Origin: Streptomyces sp. CCM_MD2014
GTDB taxonomy: Bacteria; Actinomycetota; Actinomycetes; Streptomycetales; Streptomycetaceae
Direction: 5' to 3'
Assembly: GCF_000772045.1 (NCBI RefSeq)
Contig: NZ_CP009754.1
Coordinates: 248,001 to 312,000 of the forward strand
Length of the DNA stretch: 64,000 nt
Of the stretch, positions 35,482 to 44,953 are shown piece by piece (position 1 is the first letter of the stretch; the number at the start of each line of letters is the position of its first letter). The position numbers and the translations under genes are program-made. A model generated the notes under the pieces. That model ran no database searches and was not told where the DNA came from. It saw only the letters and a program-made list of their open reading frames with translations.

Positions 35482-36648
35482 GTGAACGACGAGCGGCTGA
35501 CCGTGGCGCGGGCGGCCGACGACACGGGCGGGCCACGGCCGGCACCGCACCGGCCCGGTCGGCCGGACCAGCCGGTCCCGCACGAACAGCCGGAGCGACC
35601 CCGCGGACGCAAGCGCCGTGGGCCGGGTCCGGTCACCCTGTTGCTGCTGCCGGCTCTCGTGACCGTCACCGGGGTGGCCGCCTTCCTCGCGCTGGGCGGG
35701 CTGCCGAGCCCGGGACCCGACGACGACTCCGCCACGGACCCGTCCGCCGCTGTCGACATCGACCCCTCGTACATCCCCTGGCTGCGCAAGGCGGCCTCGG
35801 CCTGCACCGTCCTCGAGCCGTCCGTGCTCGCCGCGCAGATCGACCAGCTCTCGGGCTGGAGCGACGACTCCGACGACCTCTCCGGGCAGAAGGGCATCGC
35901 CGCCTTCACCGACGACGAGTGGCGGGCCTGGGGCAAGGACGACGACGGCAACGGCCGGTCCTCGCCGCGCGACCCGGCGGACGCCATCATGGCGCTGGGC
36001 CGCCGGGACTGCTCGCTGGCCGGGAAGGTGACCGAACTGCGCACCGAGGGCAGGATCAACGGCGACCTGGTGGAACTGACGCTGGCCGCGTACGCCGTGG
36101 GAGAGGACGCCGTGACGGAGGCGGGGCGCGTACCGTCGGCGGCGAAGACGTACCTCGACGAGGTCCAGTCCCTGCTGCCCCGTTACGAGGCACTCGACCG
36201 GGAGGACTCCGGCGGCGGTGCGGGCGGGGCGGCCGGCGCCCTGCTGACCGCGCCGGTCAGCCCGCTCACCATCACCTCGCCCTTCGGGTCGCGGGAGCAC
36301 CCGCTGACGGGGGTGACCAAGCTGCACACCGGCGTGGACTTCGCCGCGCCGCAGGGCGCGCAGGTCGTGGCGGCACGGCGGGGCCGGGTCGTGTTCGCCG
36401 CGCTCACCAGCGCGTACGGCAACCGCGTCGTGATCGACCACGGGACCATCCAGGGCAAGCGGGTGGAGACGACCTACAGTCACCTCTCCTCCCTGGGCGT
36501 GGCCGTGGGGCAGACCGTGGAGGCCGGGGCCCCGGTCGGACGGGTCGGCTCCACCGGCCTGTCCACCGGCCCGCACCTGCATTTCGAGGTCATCCTCGAC
36601 GGGTACTACACGGATCCGCGCCCCTGGGTCGTGCCGAACGGGGTTTGA
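35482..36648 (+). CDS. Membrane-anchored M23 peptidase with lysozyme-like domain
   Basis: A 388-residue cell-wall enzyme. The cytoplasmic N-terminus is Pro/Arg-rich, a membrane anchor lies at about 49-72, and a lytic-transglycosylase-like helical domain follows at about 90-215 (AAQIDQLSGWSDDSDD, DPADAIMALGRRDC). The C-terminal M23 domain (about 265-385) shows the Zn-binding motifs HTGVDFAAPQG and GPHLHFE. M23 peptidases cut peptidoglycan cross-bridges. The start is GTG at 35482 with a poor ribosome site, and a TAGGCT hexamer about 70 bp upstream may be a -10 box. The combination suits growth- or differentiation-linked wall remodelling. Confidence 0.88.
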   Translation: MNDERLTVARAADDTGGPRPAPHRPGRPDQPVPHEQPERPRGRKRRGPGPVTLLLLPALVTVTGVAAFLALGGLPSPGPDDDSATDPSAAVDIDPSYIPWLRKAASACTVLEPSVLAAQIDQLSGWSDDSDDLSGQKGIAAFTDDEWRAWGKDDDGNGRSSPRDPADAIMALGRRDCSLAGKVTELRTEGRINGDLVELTLAAYAVGEDAVTEAGRVPSAAKTYLDEVQSLLPRYEALDREDSGGGAGGAAGALLTAPVSPLTITSPFGSREHPLTGVTKLHTGVDFAAPQGAQVVAARRGRVVFAALTSAYGNRVVIDHGTIQGKRVETTYSHLSSLGVAVGQTVEAGAPVGRVGSTGLSTGPHLHFEVILDGYYTDPRPWVVPNGV

Positions 36649-36676
36649 TCCGGCGGATCGTGCCGAAGGACTGAGC

Positions 36677-38203
36677 ATGACCCAGTCGAAGCGCGAGATT
36701 GAGCGGAAGTACGAGCCGCCCTCCGGCGGCGTCGCCGGGCTGCCCGACCTCACCGGCGTCGGGCCCGTCGCCTCGGTCACCACGGCCGGGCCCGAGGAAC
36801 TCGACGCGGTGTACCACGACACCGAGGATCTGCGGCTCGCCGGGGCCTCGGCCACGTTGCGCCGTCGTACGGGCGGTCCGGACGCGGGCTGGCACCTGAA
36901 GCTGCCCCTGGGCGGGGACACCCGGGAGGAGGTGTGGGCTCCGCTCTCGGACGAGGTGCCGGAGTCGCTGCGCGAGCTGGCCCTGTCCCGTACGCGGGGC
37001 GCCGAGCTGCGTCCGGTCGTACGCATCCGGTCCACCCGGACGGTGCGGCAGTTGCGCGACGCGGAAGGCAGGGTGCTCGCCGAGCTGAGCCTCGACGAGG
37101 TGCGCGCGGACGCGGCGGCGTCGGGCGGTGGGCGTGCCGAGTGGGGCGAACTGGAGGTCGAACTCGCCGAGGGGGTCCACGCCGGGCTGCTGGATGTCGT
37201 CGAGAAGAAGCTGCGGAAGAGGGGAATCGTCCGCGCCGACAGCCCGTCCAAGCTCGTCCGGGCGCTGCGGGAGACGGGAGCGGAGGCGGGGGCGGAGCGC
37301 TGCCCGGAGGTGGTGGCCGGGTCTCCCGGCGCGTATGTGCTCGCGTACGTGCGGGAGCAGGCCGGCAGGCTGGTGTCGCTGGACCCGGCGGTCCGCGGTG
37401 ACCTGCCCGACGCCGTGCATCGGATGCGCGTCCCGTGTCGACGGCTGCGCGGTTGCCTGCGCTCCTACCGGTCGGTGCTCGACCGGCGGGTCACCGATCC
37501 CGTGCGCGCGGAGCTGCGCTGGCTGGCGGGTGAGTTGGGAGTGGCGCGCGACCAGGAGGTGCTGGGCGAACGGATCGGCGCCGCGCTGGACCGGCTGCCG
37601 GACGAACTCGTGCTGGGTCCCGTCGCCGCCCGGCTGCGCGTCTGGGAGGTGTCCCACGGCGGCGAGGTGCGGTCCCGTACGCGGGAGGCTCTGGCCACGT
37701 CCCGTTATCTGCGCCTCCTGGACGCGCTGGACGCCCTGGTCCGGCAACCGCCCCTGCGGGCCGGGGCCGCTCGGAAGCCCGCCCGTACGATGGCCCGGGC
37801 GGTGCTCAAGGAGTACGGCCGTCTCGCCGGACGGATGGAGCTCGCACTGGCGCAGCCTGCGGGCCGGTCGCGGGAGACGGCGCTGCACGAGGCCCGCAAG
37901 GCCGCCAAGAAGCTCCGCTACGCGGCCGAGGTGGCGCGTCCCGCGCTCGGCAAGTCGGTCGCCCGCCTCGGCGAGCGCGCCAAGGCGGTGCAACTGCTGC
38001 TCGGCGAGCACCAGGACGCGGTGGTCGCCCAGGACATGCTGCGTGAGCTGGCGGTGGCCGCCCACGGGGCGGGGGAGTCCGCGTTCACCTGGGGGCTGCT
38101 GCACGGTCTGGAGCGAGCGGGGGCCGAGGCCCGGCAGCGGGAACTGCCCGAGGTGTGGCGGGCGGCGGCGGACCCGGCGCTGCGGGCGCCGCTCGGACAC
38201 TGA
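36677..38203 (+). CDS. CYTH and CHAD domain protein (inorganic-polyphosphate-related)
   Basis: A 508-residue cytoplasmic protein. The N-terminal CYTH domain (about 5-205) begins with the signature EIERKYE (ExExK) and acts on triphosphates in the family. The C-terminal CHAD domain (about 220-500) is helical and rich in His and Arg (DAVHRMRVPCRRLRGCLRSYR, LHEARKAAKKLRYAAEV) and binds polyphosphate. The fusion is widespread in actinobacteria and probably serves polyphosphate or triphosphate metabolism. It starts at ATG 36677, 28 bp after the M23 gene, so they may be cotranscribed. Confidence 0.93.
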   Translation: MTQSKREIERKYEPPSGGVAGLPDLTGVGPVASVTTAGPEELDAVYHDTEDLRLAGASATLRRRTGGPDAGWHLKLPLGGDTREEVWAPLSDEVPESLRELALSRTRGAELRPVVRIRSTRTVRQLRDAEGRVLAELSLDEVRADAAASGGGRAEWGELEVELAEGVHAGLLDVVEKKLRKRGIVRADSPSKLVRALRETGAEAGAERCPEVVAGSPGAYVLAYVREQAGRLVSLDPAVRGDLPDAVHRMRVPCRRLRGCLRSYRSVLDRRVTDPVRAELRWLAGELGVARDQEVLGERIGAALDRLPDELVLGPVAARLRVWEVSHGGEVRSRTREALATSRYLRLLDALDALVRQPPLRAGAARKPARTMARAVLKEYGRLAGRMELALAQPAGRSRETALHEARKAAKKLRYAAEVARPALGKSVARLGERAKAVQLLLGEHQDAVVAQDMLRELAVAAHGAGESAFTWGLLHGLERAGAEARQRELPEVWRAAADPALRAPLGH

Positions 38204-38259
38204 TGCGCGGTCGCGCCCCGCGTGAGACGGCCCTTCGCGCGCGTGCGGACGGTCCGCTC

Positions 38260-38628
38260 TCACGCCGCGCGCGCCCGCCGGGGCAGCGCGTGCAGCGGCG
38301 CCGCCGGGGTGCGGGTGGCGCTGACCCGGTAGGTGATCCGGTCCGGGTCGGCGAGCGGCTCGCCGAGTGTCGTCCGGCCCGCGGCGTGCAGCGCGTCGCA
38401 CACCGCGGTCGGCAGCGCGACGTAGCAGCCGCCCCGGCCGGTGCCGGAGTCCAGGGGACGCCAGTAGCTGTATCTGCGCCGTCCGTCCGCCCGCACGGTG
38501 ACGAAGACGGGTGTGCGCGCGTCGGTGACGATGCGCAGGACCTCGGCCTCGGCGGCACCGAGCGGGGCGGGGCGCCGCGCTCCGCGGAGGTCGGTGGTGT
38601 GCGGACGGGCGGCGGCGGTGAGCGGCAT
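38260..38628 (-). CDS. Conserved-looking hypothetical protein
   Basis: A 122-residue soluble protein that I do not recognise. Its middle part (ADGRRRYSYWRPLDSGTG, GGCYVALPTAVCDALHAAGR) has a regular alternation of hydrophobic residues, as in a small alpha-beta domain, with an Arg-rich C-terminus. The ATG at 38628 is chosen because it has a GAAAGG site and a codon bias consistent with the rest; the frame remains open back to 38763. It is convergent with the CYTH-CHAD gene and divergent from the discoidin gene. Confidence 0.6.
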   Translation of the reverse strand: MPLTAAARPHTTDLRGARRPAPLGAAEAEVLRIVTDARTPVFVTVRADGRRRYSYWRPLDSGTGRGGCYVALPTAVCDALHAAGRTTLGEPLADPDRITYRVSATRTPAAPLHALPRRARAA

Positions 38629-38838
38629 CGGCTGTGGCCTTTCCAGGTCAGTGACTCGAGAACGCCTACCCGGTCCGGCCGGTGTTGATCTCGATGGACC
38701 GCATTCTTCAGTACGGCACTGACAACTCCTGTCCGGAGTCTTGCCGGATCGATGGCTCACCACTTAAATCACACCTTGAACTAAGTCGCTGCGCAGCGCG
38801 ATCGACCGGTCCTGTCCGCATCCTCAGAAAGCACTCGC

Positions 38839-41385
38839 ATGAGACTGAGATCCTTGGGTGTCGCGCTCGCCGCCACGGCGGCGCTCGTCACCCTTCCCGC
38901 CCCGATGACGGCCACCGCGGCCGACACCCCCCTCTCCCAGGGCCGGACGGCCACGTCGTCGTCGGCAGAGAACGCCGCGACGCCGTCCGGCAACGCCGTC
39001 GACGGCGACGCGACCACCCGGTGGTCGTCGGCAGCGAGCGACGACGAATGGCTCCAGGTCGACCTCGGCACCACCGCCTCCGTCACCCGTGTGGTGCTCG
39101 ACTGGGAGGCGGCCTACGGCAAGGATTACAAGATCCAGCTCTCCCAGGACGGGAGCGCCTGGACCGACGCGAAGACGGTCACCGGCGGCGACGGCGGCAC
39201 CGACACGCTCGACGTCTCGGGGCAGGGCCGCTACGTCCGCATGCAGGGCGTCCACCGGGCCACGCCCTGGGGCTACTCCCTGTGGGAGTTCCAGGTCTTC
39301 GGCACCACCGGCGGCACCGCGCCGGGCGGCTCGTGCGACAGCGCCAATGCCGCTCAGGGCAGGCCCGCCTCCGCCTCCTCCGTCGAGAACGCAGGGACGC
39401 CCGCCGCCGCGGCCTTCGACGGCGACCCCGGCACCCGCTGGTCCAGCCAGGCCTCCGACCCCCAGTGGGTGCGGGTCGACCTCGGCGCCGTACGGGACCT
39501 GTGCGAGGTGGACCTGAACTGGGAGGCCGCGTACGCCGAGGACTTCCGGATCGAGGCGTCCCCGGACGGGCAGAACTGGCAGACGCTCAAGAGCGTCACG
39601 GGCGCGACCGGGGGCAAGTCCTCCTACGCCGTCAGCGGTTCCGGCCGCTACGTCCGCGTCCTCGGCACGGCCCGCGCCACCGGCTACGGCTACTCGCTGT
39701 GGGAGGTCGCCGTGCACACCGGCACCACCGGCACTCCCCCGGTCGAGGGCGGCGGCGACCTGGGTCCGAACGTCATCGTCGTGGACCCCTCCACGCCGAA
39801 CCTCCAGCAGAAGTTCGACCAGGTCTTCGCCCAGCAGGAGTCCAACCAGTTCGGCAGCGGGCGCTACCAGTTCCTGCTGAAGCCGGGCACGTACAACGGG
39901 ATCAACGCGCAGATCGGCTTCTACACCTCGATCTCCGGTCTGGGCCTCAACCCGGACGACACGCAGATCAACGGTGACGTCACCGTGGACGCGGGCTGGT
40001 TCAACGGCAACGCGACGCAGAACTTCTGGCGTTCGGCCGAGAACCTCGCCATCACACCGTCCAACGGCACCGACCGCTGGGCCGTCGCCCAGGCGGCCCC
40101 CTTCCGCCGGATCCACGTCAAGGGCGGTCTCAACCTCGCCCCCAACGGCTACGGCTGGGCCTCCGGCGGCTACATCGCCGACTCGAAGATCGACGGCACC
40201 GTCGGCCCCTACTCCCAGCAGCAGTGGTACACCCGGGACAGCTCGGTCGGCGGCTGGACCAACGGGGTCTGGAACATGACGTTCACGGGCGTCGAGGGGG
40301 CGCCGGCCGGCAACTTCGAGACCGGCCCGTACACCACGCTCGACACCACTCCGATCTCGCGCGAGAAGCCGTTCCTCTACCTGGACGGCGACGAGTACAA
40401 GGTGCGGGTGCCCGCCAAGCGGACCAACGCGCGCGGTGTCTCCTGGCCCGCCAACGCGGGCGGCACCTCGCTGCCGCTGAGCCGGTTCTACGTCGTCAAG
40501 CCCGGCGCGACGGCGGCGACCATCAACGCCGCGCTCGACCAGGGACTCAACCTGCTGTTCACGCCCGGCGTCTACCACATCGACCAGACCATCGAGGTCG
40601 ACCGGGCGAACACCGTCGTGCTGGGCCTCGGTCTGGCCACGATCATCCCGGACGGCGGCGTCGACGCCATGCACGTGGCCGACGTCGACGGCGTACGGCT
40701 CGCGGGCTTCCTCATCGACGCGGGCCCGGTGAACTCCGACACGCTGCTGCGGATCGGGACGCCGGGCGGGAACGCCGACCACTCCGCCAACCCCACGACC
40801 ATGCAGGACGTCTTCATCCGCGTCGGCGGTGCGGGACCGGGCAAGGCCACGGACTCCGTGGTGATCGAGAGCGACGACGTGCTGGTCGACCACACCTGGA
40901 TCTGGCGGGCCGACCACGGCGAGGGCGTCGGCTGGGAGACCAACCGGGCCGACTACGGCCTGCGGGTCAACGGCGACGACGTGCTCGCGACGGGGCTGTT
41001 CGTCGAGCACTTCAACAAGTACGACGTGTACTGGAGCGGGGAGCGGGGGCGGACCGTCTTCTTCCAGAACGAGAAGGCCTACGACGCCCCGAACGAGGCC
41101 GCCATCACCCACGACGGCATCGTCGGCTACGCGGCCTACAAGGTCGCCGACTCGGTGGACGTGCACGAAGCGGTGGCCCTGGGCAGCTACTGCAACTTCA
41201 CCGCCGACCCGAGCATCGTCCAGCACCACGGATTCCAGGTGCCGGTCAAGCCGGGGATCAGGATGCGCAACCTCCAGGTGATCTCGCTCGGCGGCATGGG
41301 CCAGTACCGCCATGTCGTCAACGACACCGGCGCGGCCACGTCGGGGACGGACACCGTGCCGTCCAAGGTCGTCCAGTTCCCCTGA
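38839..41385 (+). CDS. Secreted double-discoidin (F5/8 type C) plus right-handed beta-helix protein
   Basis: An 848-residue exported protein. A Sec signal (about 1-29) is followed by two discoidin/CBM32-like domains (about 30-160 and 170-300; repeats of TRWSS...WVRVDLG and GRYVRVLGTARATGYGYSLWEV) and a C-terminal region (about 305-845) with beta-helix character (GTYNGINAQIGFYTSISGLGL, VDHTWIWRADHGEG). Such proteins are often labelled adenylyl cyclase without evidence. A polysaccharide-binding and cleaving role is more likely, but the catalytic family is not recognised. The ATG at 38839 has only a weak A/G-rich site. A 14-bp hairpin follows the stop. Confidence 0.8.
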   Translation: MRLRSLGVALAATAALVTLPAPMTATAADTPLSQGRTATSSSAENAATPSGNAVDGDATTRWSSAASDDEWLQVDLGTTASVTRVVLDWEAAYGKDYKIQLSQDGSAWTDAKTVTGGDGGTDTLDVSGQGRYVRMQGVHRATPWGYSLWEFQVFGTTGGTAPGGSCDSANAAQGRPASASSVENAGTPAAAAFDGDPGTRWSSQASDPQWVRVDLGAVRDLCEVDLNWEAAYAEDFRIEASPDGQNWQTLKSVTGATGGKSSYAVSGSGRYVRVLGTARATGYGYSLWEVAVHTGTTGTPPVEGGGDLGPNVIVVDPSTPNLQQKFDQVFAQQESNQFGSGRYQFLLKPGTYNGINAQIGFYTSISGLGLNPDDTQINGDVTVDAGWFNGNATQNFWRSAENLAITPSNGTDRWAVAQAAPFRRIHVKGGLNLAPNGYGWASGGYIADSKIDGTVGPYSQQQWYTRDSSVGGWTNGVWNMTFTGVEGAPAGNFETGPYTTLDTTPISREKPFLYLDGDEYKVRVPAKRTNARGVSWPANAGGTSLPLSRFYVVKPGATAATINAALDQGLNLLFTPGVYHIDQTIEVDRANTVVLGLGLATIIPDGGVDAMHVADVDGVRLAGFLIDAGPVNSDTLLRIGTPGGNADHSANPTTMQDVFIRVGGAGPGKATDSVVIESDDVLVDHTWIWRADHGEGVGWETNRADYGLRVNGDDVLATGLFVEHFNKYDVYWSGERGRTVFFQNEKAYDAPNEAAITHDGIVGYAAYKVADSVDVHEAVALGSYCNFTADPSIVQHHGFQVPVKPGIRMRNLQVISLGGMGQYRHVVNDTGAATSGTDTVPSKVVQFP

Positions 41386-41390
41386 GACGA

Positions 41391-41422
41391 CGACGCGCCC
41401 CGCAGCGGTGCGGGGCGCGTCG
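41391..41422. terminator. Bidirectional hairpin between the discoidin gene and pyc
   Basis: A perfect 14-bp stem (cgacgcgccccgca and complement) with a 4-nt loop GCGG lies in the 64 bp between two convergent genes. It can terminate both. Confidence 0.92.
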
Positions 41423-41449
41423 CCCGTCGGGCCGAAGGGCCCGGGTCCC

Positions 41450-44400
41450 TCAGGCGAGTTGGACGAGGAGGTCGCCGCCCTCGACCTGCTGGATGCGGTT
41501 GATGGCGAGCCTGGTCACCTTTCCGGACTTCGGCGCGGTGATGGACGCCTCCATCTTCATCGCCTCGATGGTGGCCACGGTCGCCCCGGCCTCCACCTCG
41601 TCGCCCTCGGCGACGGCGAGGGTCACCACGCCGGCGAACGGCGCCGCGACGTGGCAGGGGTTCGTCCGGTCGGCCTTCTCCGTCACCGGGACGTCGGTGG
41701 CCGCCGACCGGTCGCGGACCTGGATCGGGCGGAGCTGACCGTTCAGGGTGGCCATCACGGTCCGCATGCCGCGCTCGTCGGCGTCGCCGACCGCCTGCAG
41801 TTCGATGAGGAGCCGCACGCCGGGGTCGAGGTCGACCGTGTACTCCTTGCCCGGGCGCAGCCCGTAGAAGAAGTCCTTGCTGTCGAGGACGCCGGTGTCG
41901 CCGAACGAGGCCCGATGGGTCTCGAACTCGCGGGCCGGGCCCGGGAAGAGCAGCCGGTTGAGTGTCGCCCGGCGGTCCTTCTCCAGGCCGGTGCGGTCGT
42001 CCTCGGACAGGTCGGCGAGCGGCTTGGCCTCGCCGCGGCCCCGCAGTGCCTTGGTGCGGAACGGCTCGGGCCAGCCGCCGGGCGGGGTGCCCAGCTCTCC
42101 GCGGAGGAAGCCGACGACGGAGTCGGGGATGTCGAACCGGTCCGGTTCCGCCTCGAAGTCCGCCGGGGAGACTCCGGCGCCCACCAGGTGCAGGGCGAGG
42201 TCGCCGACGACCTTGGAGGACGGGGTGACCTTCACCAGGCGGCCCAGCATCCGGTCGGCGGCGGCGTACATGGCCTCGATGTCCTCGAAGCGGTCGCCGA
42301 GGCCGAGCGCGATGGCCTGGGTGCGCAGGTTGGAGAGCTGGCCGCCGGGGATCTCGTGGTGGTAGACGCGGCCGGTCGGGGAGGCCAGGCCCGCCTCGAA
42401 GGGGGCGTAGACCTTGCGGACGCTCTCCCAGTAGGGCTCCAGGTCGCCGACGGCCTGGAGGTCGAGGCCGGTGGGCCGCTCGGTGTGGTCGGTGGCGGCC
42501 ACGATGGCCGACAGAGAGGGCTGCGAGGTGGTCCCGGCCATGGACGCCACCGCTCCGTCGACGGCGTCCGCGCCGGCCTGGATCGCGGCCAGGTAGGTGG
42601 CGAGCTGGCCGCCGGTGGTGTCGTGGGTGTGCAGGTGCACCGGCAGGTCGAACTCCCGGCGCAGCGCGGACACCAGGGTCGCGGCGGCCGGGGCGCGCAG
42701 CAGTCCGGCCATGTCCTTGACCGCCAGCACATGGGCACCGGCGTTCACGATCTGCTCGGCGAGCCGCAGGTAGTAGTCGAGGGTGTAGAGCCGCTCGGAC
42801 GGGTCGGAGAGGTCGGCGGTGTAGCAGAGCGCGACCTCGGCGACGGCGGTCCCGGTCTGCCGTACGGCCTCGATGGCGGGCCGCATCTGCTCGACGTCGT
42901 TGAGCGCGTCGAAGATGCGGAAGACGTCGATGCCGGTGGCGGCGGCCTCCTGCACGAAGGCGTCGGTCACCTCGGTGGGGTACGGGGTGTAGCCCACGGT
43001 GTTGCGTCCGCGCAGCAGCATCTGGAGGCAGATGTTGGGCACCGCCTCGCGCAGGGCGGCCAGCCGCTCCCACGGGTCCTCGGCGAGGAAGCGCAGCGCG
43101 ACGTCGTAGGTGGCGCCGCCCCAGCACTCCAGGGACAGCAGCTGGGGCAGGGTGCGGGCGACGACGGGCGCCACGGCGAGCATGTCCTTGGTGCGCACCC
43201 GGGTGGCGAGCAGCGACTGGTGGGCGTCGCGGAAGGTGGTGTCGGTGACGCCGATGGTGGGCGACTCCCGCAGCCGGCGGGCGAAGCCCTCCGGACCCAG
43301 CTCGGTGAGCAACTGGCGCGAACCGGCCGGGGGTTCACCGGCGGGCACGGCCGGCAGCTTGGTCAGCGGGTCGATCAGCTCGGGGCGTTCGCCGTGCGGC
43401 TTGTTGACGGTGACGTCGGCGAGGTAGGTCAGCAGCTTGGTGCCGCGGTCGGCGGAGTGCCGGGCGGTGAGCAGGTGCGGGCGCTGCTCGATGAACGAGG
43501 TGGTGACCCGGCCCGCCTGGAAGTCGGGGTCGTCCAGGACCGCCTGGAGGAACGGGATGTTGGTGGCGACGCCGCGGATGCGGAACTCGGCGACCGCGCG
43601 CCGGGCCCGGTTCACGGCGGTGGTGAAGTCCCGTCCCCGGCAGGAGAGCTTGACCAGCATCGAGTCGAAGTGCGCGCTGATCTCCGTACCGGCGTGGGTG
43701 GTGCCGCCGTCGAGCCGGATGCCGGAGCCGCCGGGCGAGCGGTAGGCGCTGATGCGGCCGGTGTCCGGGCGGAAGCCGTTGGCCGGGTCCTCGGTGGTGA
43801 TGCGGCACTGCAGGGCCGCGCCGCGCAGGGTGATGTTCTCCTGGGCGAGTCCGAGGTCGGCGAGCGTCTCGCCGGCGGCGATGCGCAGCTGGGACTGGAC
43901 CAGGTCGACGTCGGTGACCTCCTCGGTGACCGTGTGCTCGACCTGGATGCGCGGGTTCATCTCGATGAAGACGTGGTTGCCGTCGCGGTCGACGAGGAAC
44001 TCCACGGTGCCCGCGTTGCGGTAGCCGATCTGCCGGGCGAAGTTCACCGCGTCGGCGCAGATCCGCTCCCGCAGGGCCGGATCGAGGTTCGGCGCGGGCG
44101 CCAGCTCGATGACCTTCTGGTGGCGGCGCTGCACCGAGCAGTCCCGCTCGAAGAGGTGGATGACGTCGCCCTCTCCGTCGGCGAGGATCTGCACCTCGAT
44201 GTGACGGGGTTCGACGACCGCCTTCTCCAGGAAGACCGTGGGGTCGCCGAAGGCGGAGGCGGCCTCGCGGGAGGCGGCCTCGATGGCCTCGCGCAGCTGG
44301 GCGGGTTCCTCGACGCGGCGCATGCCGCGCCCGCCGCCGCCCGCGACGGCCTTGACGAACACGGGGAAGCCGACCTCGTCGGCGGCGCGCACGAGTTCGT

Positions 44401-44824
44401 CCACGTCGGTGGAGGGCGCCGAGGAGCCGAGCACCGGCACGCCGGCCTCGCGGGCGGCGGCCACGGCACGGGCCTTGTTGCCGGTCAGCTCGAGGATGTG
44501 GGCGCTGGGCCCGACGAAGGTGATTCCGGCCTCTTCGCAGGCGCGGGCGAGTTCGGGGTTCTCGGACAGGAACCCGTAGCCCGGGTAGACGGCGTCGGCC
44601 CCCGCTCGGCGCGCGGCGCGGACGATCTCCTCCACGGAGAGATACGCGCGCACCGGATGCCCCTGCTCCCCGATCTCGTAGGCCTCGTCGGCCTTGAGCC
44701 GGTGCAGCGAGTTGCGGTCCTCGTGCGGGAAGACGGCGACGGTGCGCGCGCCGAGCTCGTAGCCCGCACGGAACGCACGGATCGCGATCTCACCGCGGTT
44801 GGCGACCAGCACCTTGCGGAACAT
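41450..44824 (-). CDS. pyc: Pyruvate carboxylase
   Basis: A 1124-residue single-chain biotin enzyme that makes oxaloacetate from pyruvate, bicarbonate and ATP (anaplerosis). It has biotin carboxylase (about 1-450; GGGGRGMRRV), carboxyltransferase (about 530-810; TFRDAHQSLLATR, ECWGGATYDVALRF) and a C-terminal biotinyl domain with the biotin-accepting Lys1090 in EAMKMEA. Length and domain order match the bacterial alpha4 type. The ATG at 44824 has AAGGGA upstream, and an in-frame extension of 40 codons is rejected. It lies 129 bp downstream of an ACP-KS-AT cassette on the same strand and could be cotranscribed. Confidence 0.97.
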   Translation of the reverse strand: MFRKVLVANRGEIAIRAFRAGYELGARTVAVFPHEDRNSLHRLKADEAYEIGEQGHPVRAYLSVEEIVRAARRAGADAVYPGYGFLSENPELARACEEAGITFVGPSAHILELTGNKARAVAAAREAGVPVLGSSAPSTDVDELVRAADEVGFPVFVKAVAGGGGRGMRRVEEPAQLREAIEAASREAASAFGDPTVFLEKAVVEPRHIEVQILADGEGDVIHLFERDCSVQRRHQKVIELAPAPNLDPALRERICADAVNFARQIGYRNAGTVEFLVDRDGNHVFIEMNPRIQVEHTVTEEVTDVDLVQSQLRIAAGETLADLGLAQENITLRGAALQCRITTEDPANGFRPDTGRISAYRSPGGSGIRLDGGTTHAGTEISAHFDSMLVKLSCRGRDFTTAVNRARRAVAEFRIRGVATNIPFLQAVLDDPDFQAGRVTTSFIEQRPHLLTARHSADRGTKLLTYLADVTVNKPHGERPELIDPLTKLPAVPAGEPPAGSRQLLTELGPEGFARRLRESPTIGVTDTTFRDAHQSLLATRVRTKDMLAVAPVVARTLPQLLSLECWGGATYDVALRFLAEDPWERLAALREAVPNICLQMLLRGRNTVGYTPYPTEVTDAFVQEAAATGIDVFRIFDALNDVEQMRPAIEAVRQTGTAVAEVALCYTADLSDPSERLYTLDYYLRLAEQIVNAGAHVLAVKDMAGLLRAPAAATLVSALRREFDLPVHLHTHDTTGGQLATYLAAIQAGADAVDGAVASMAGTTSQPSLSAIVAATDHTERPTGLDLQAVGDLEPYWESVRKVYAPFEAGLASPTGRVYHHEIPGGQLSNLRTQAIALGLGDRFEDIEAMYAAADRMLGRLVKVTPSSKVVGDLALHLVGAGVSPADFEAEPDRFDIPDSVVGFLRGELGTPPGGWPEPFRTKALRGRGEAKPLADLSEDDRTGLEKDRRATLNRLLFPGPAREFETHRASFGDTGVLDSKDFFYGLRPGKEYTVDLDPGVRLLIELQAVGDADERGMRTVMATLNGQLRPIQVRDRSAATDVPVTEKADRTNPCHVAAPFAGVVTLAVAEGDEVEAGATVATIEAMKMEASITAPKSGKVTRLAINRIQQVEGGDLLVQLA

Positions 44825-44953
44825 TCTTGATCCCTTCAGCCTGCCGGGTGACGAGACCATGGTGTCGGCGCCGTCCTCGGTACGCCATGTGAGCCGGGCC
44901 ACTCCCGGCTCCCTCATGTACGCGCGCCGTCGCCGTCGGGTCAAGGGCCTTCG

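Noticed and set aside
38220..38265. A possible terminator hairpin between the CYTH-CHAD gene and its convergent neighbour
   Set aside because: The 8-bp arms (GCGTGAGA and complement) are 30 bp apart, and the second overlaps a coding end; too weak to call.
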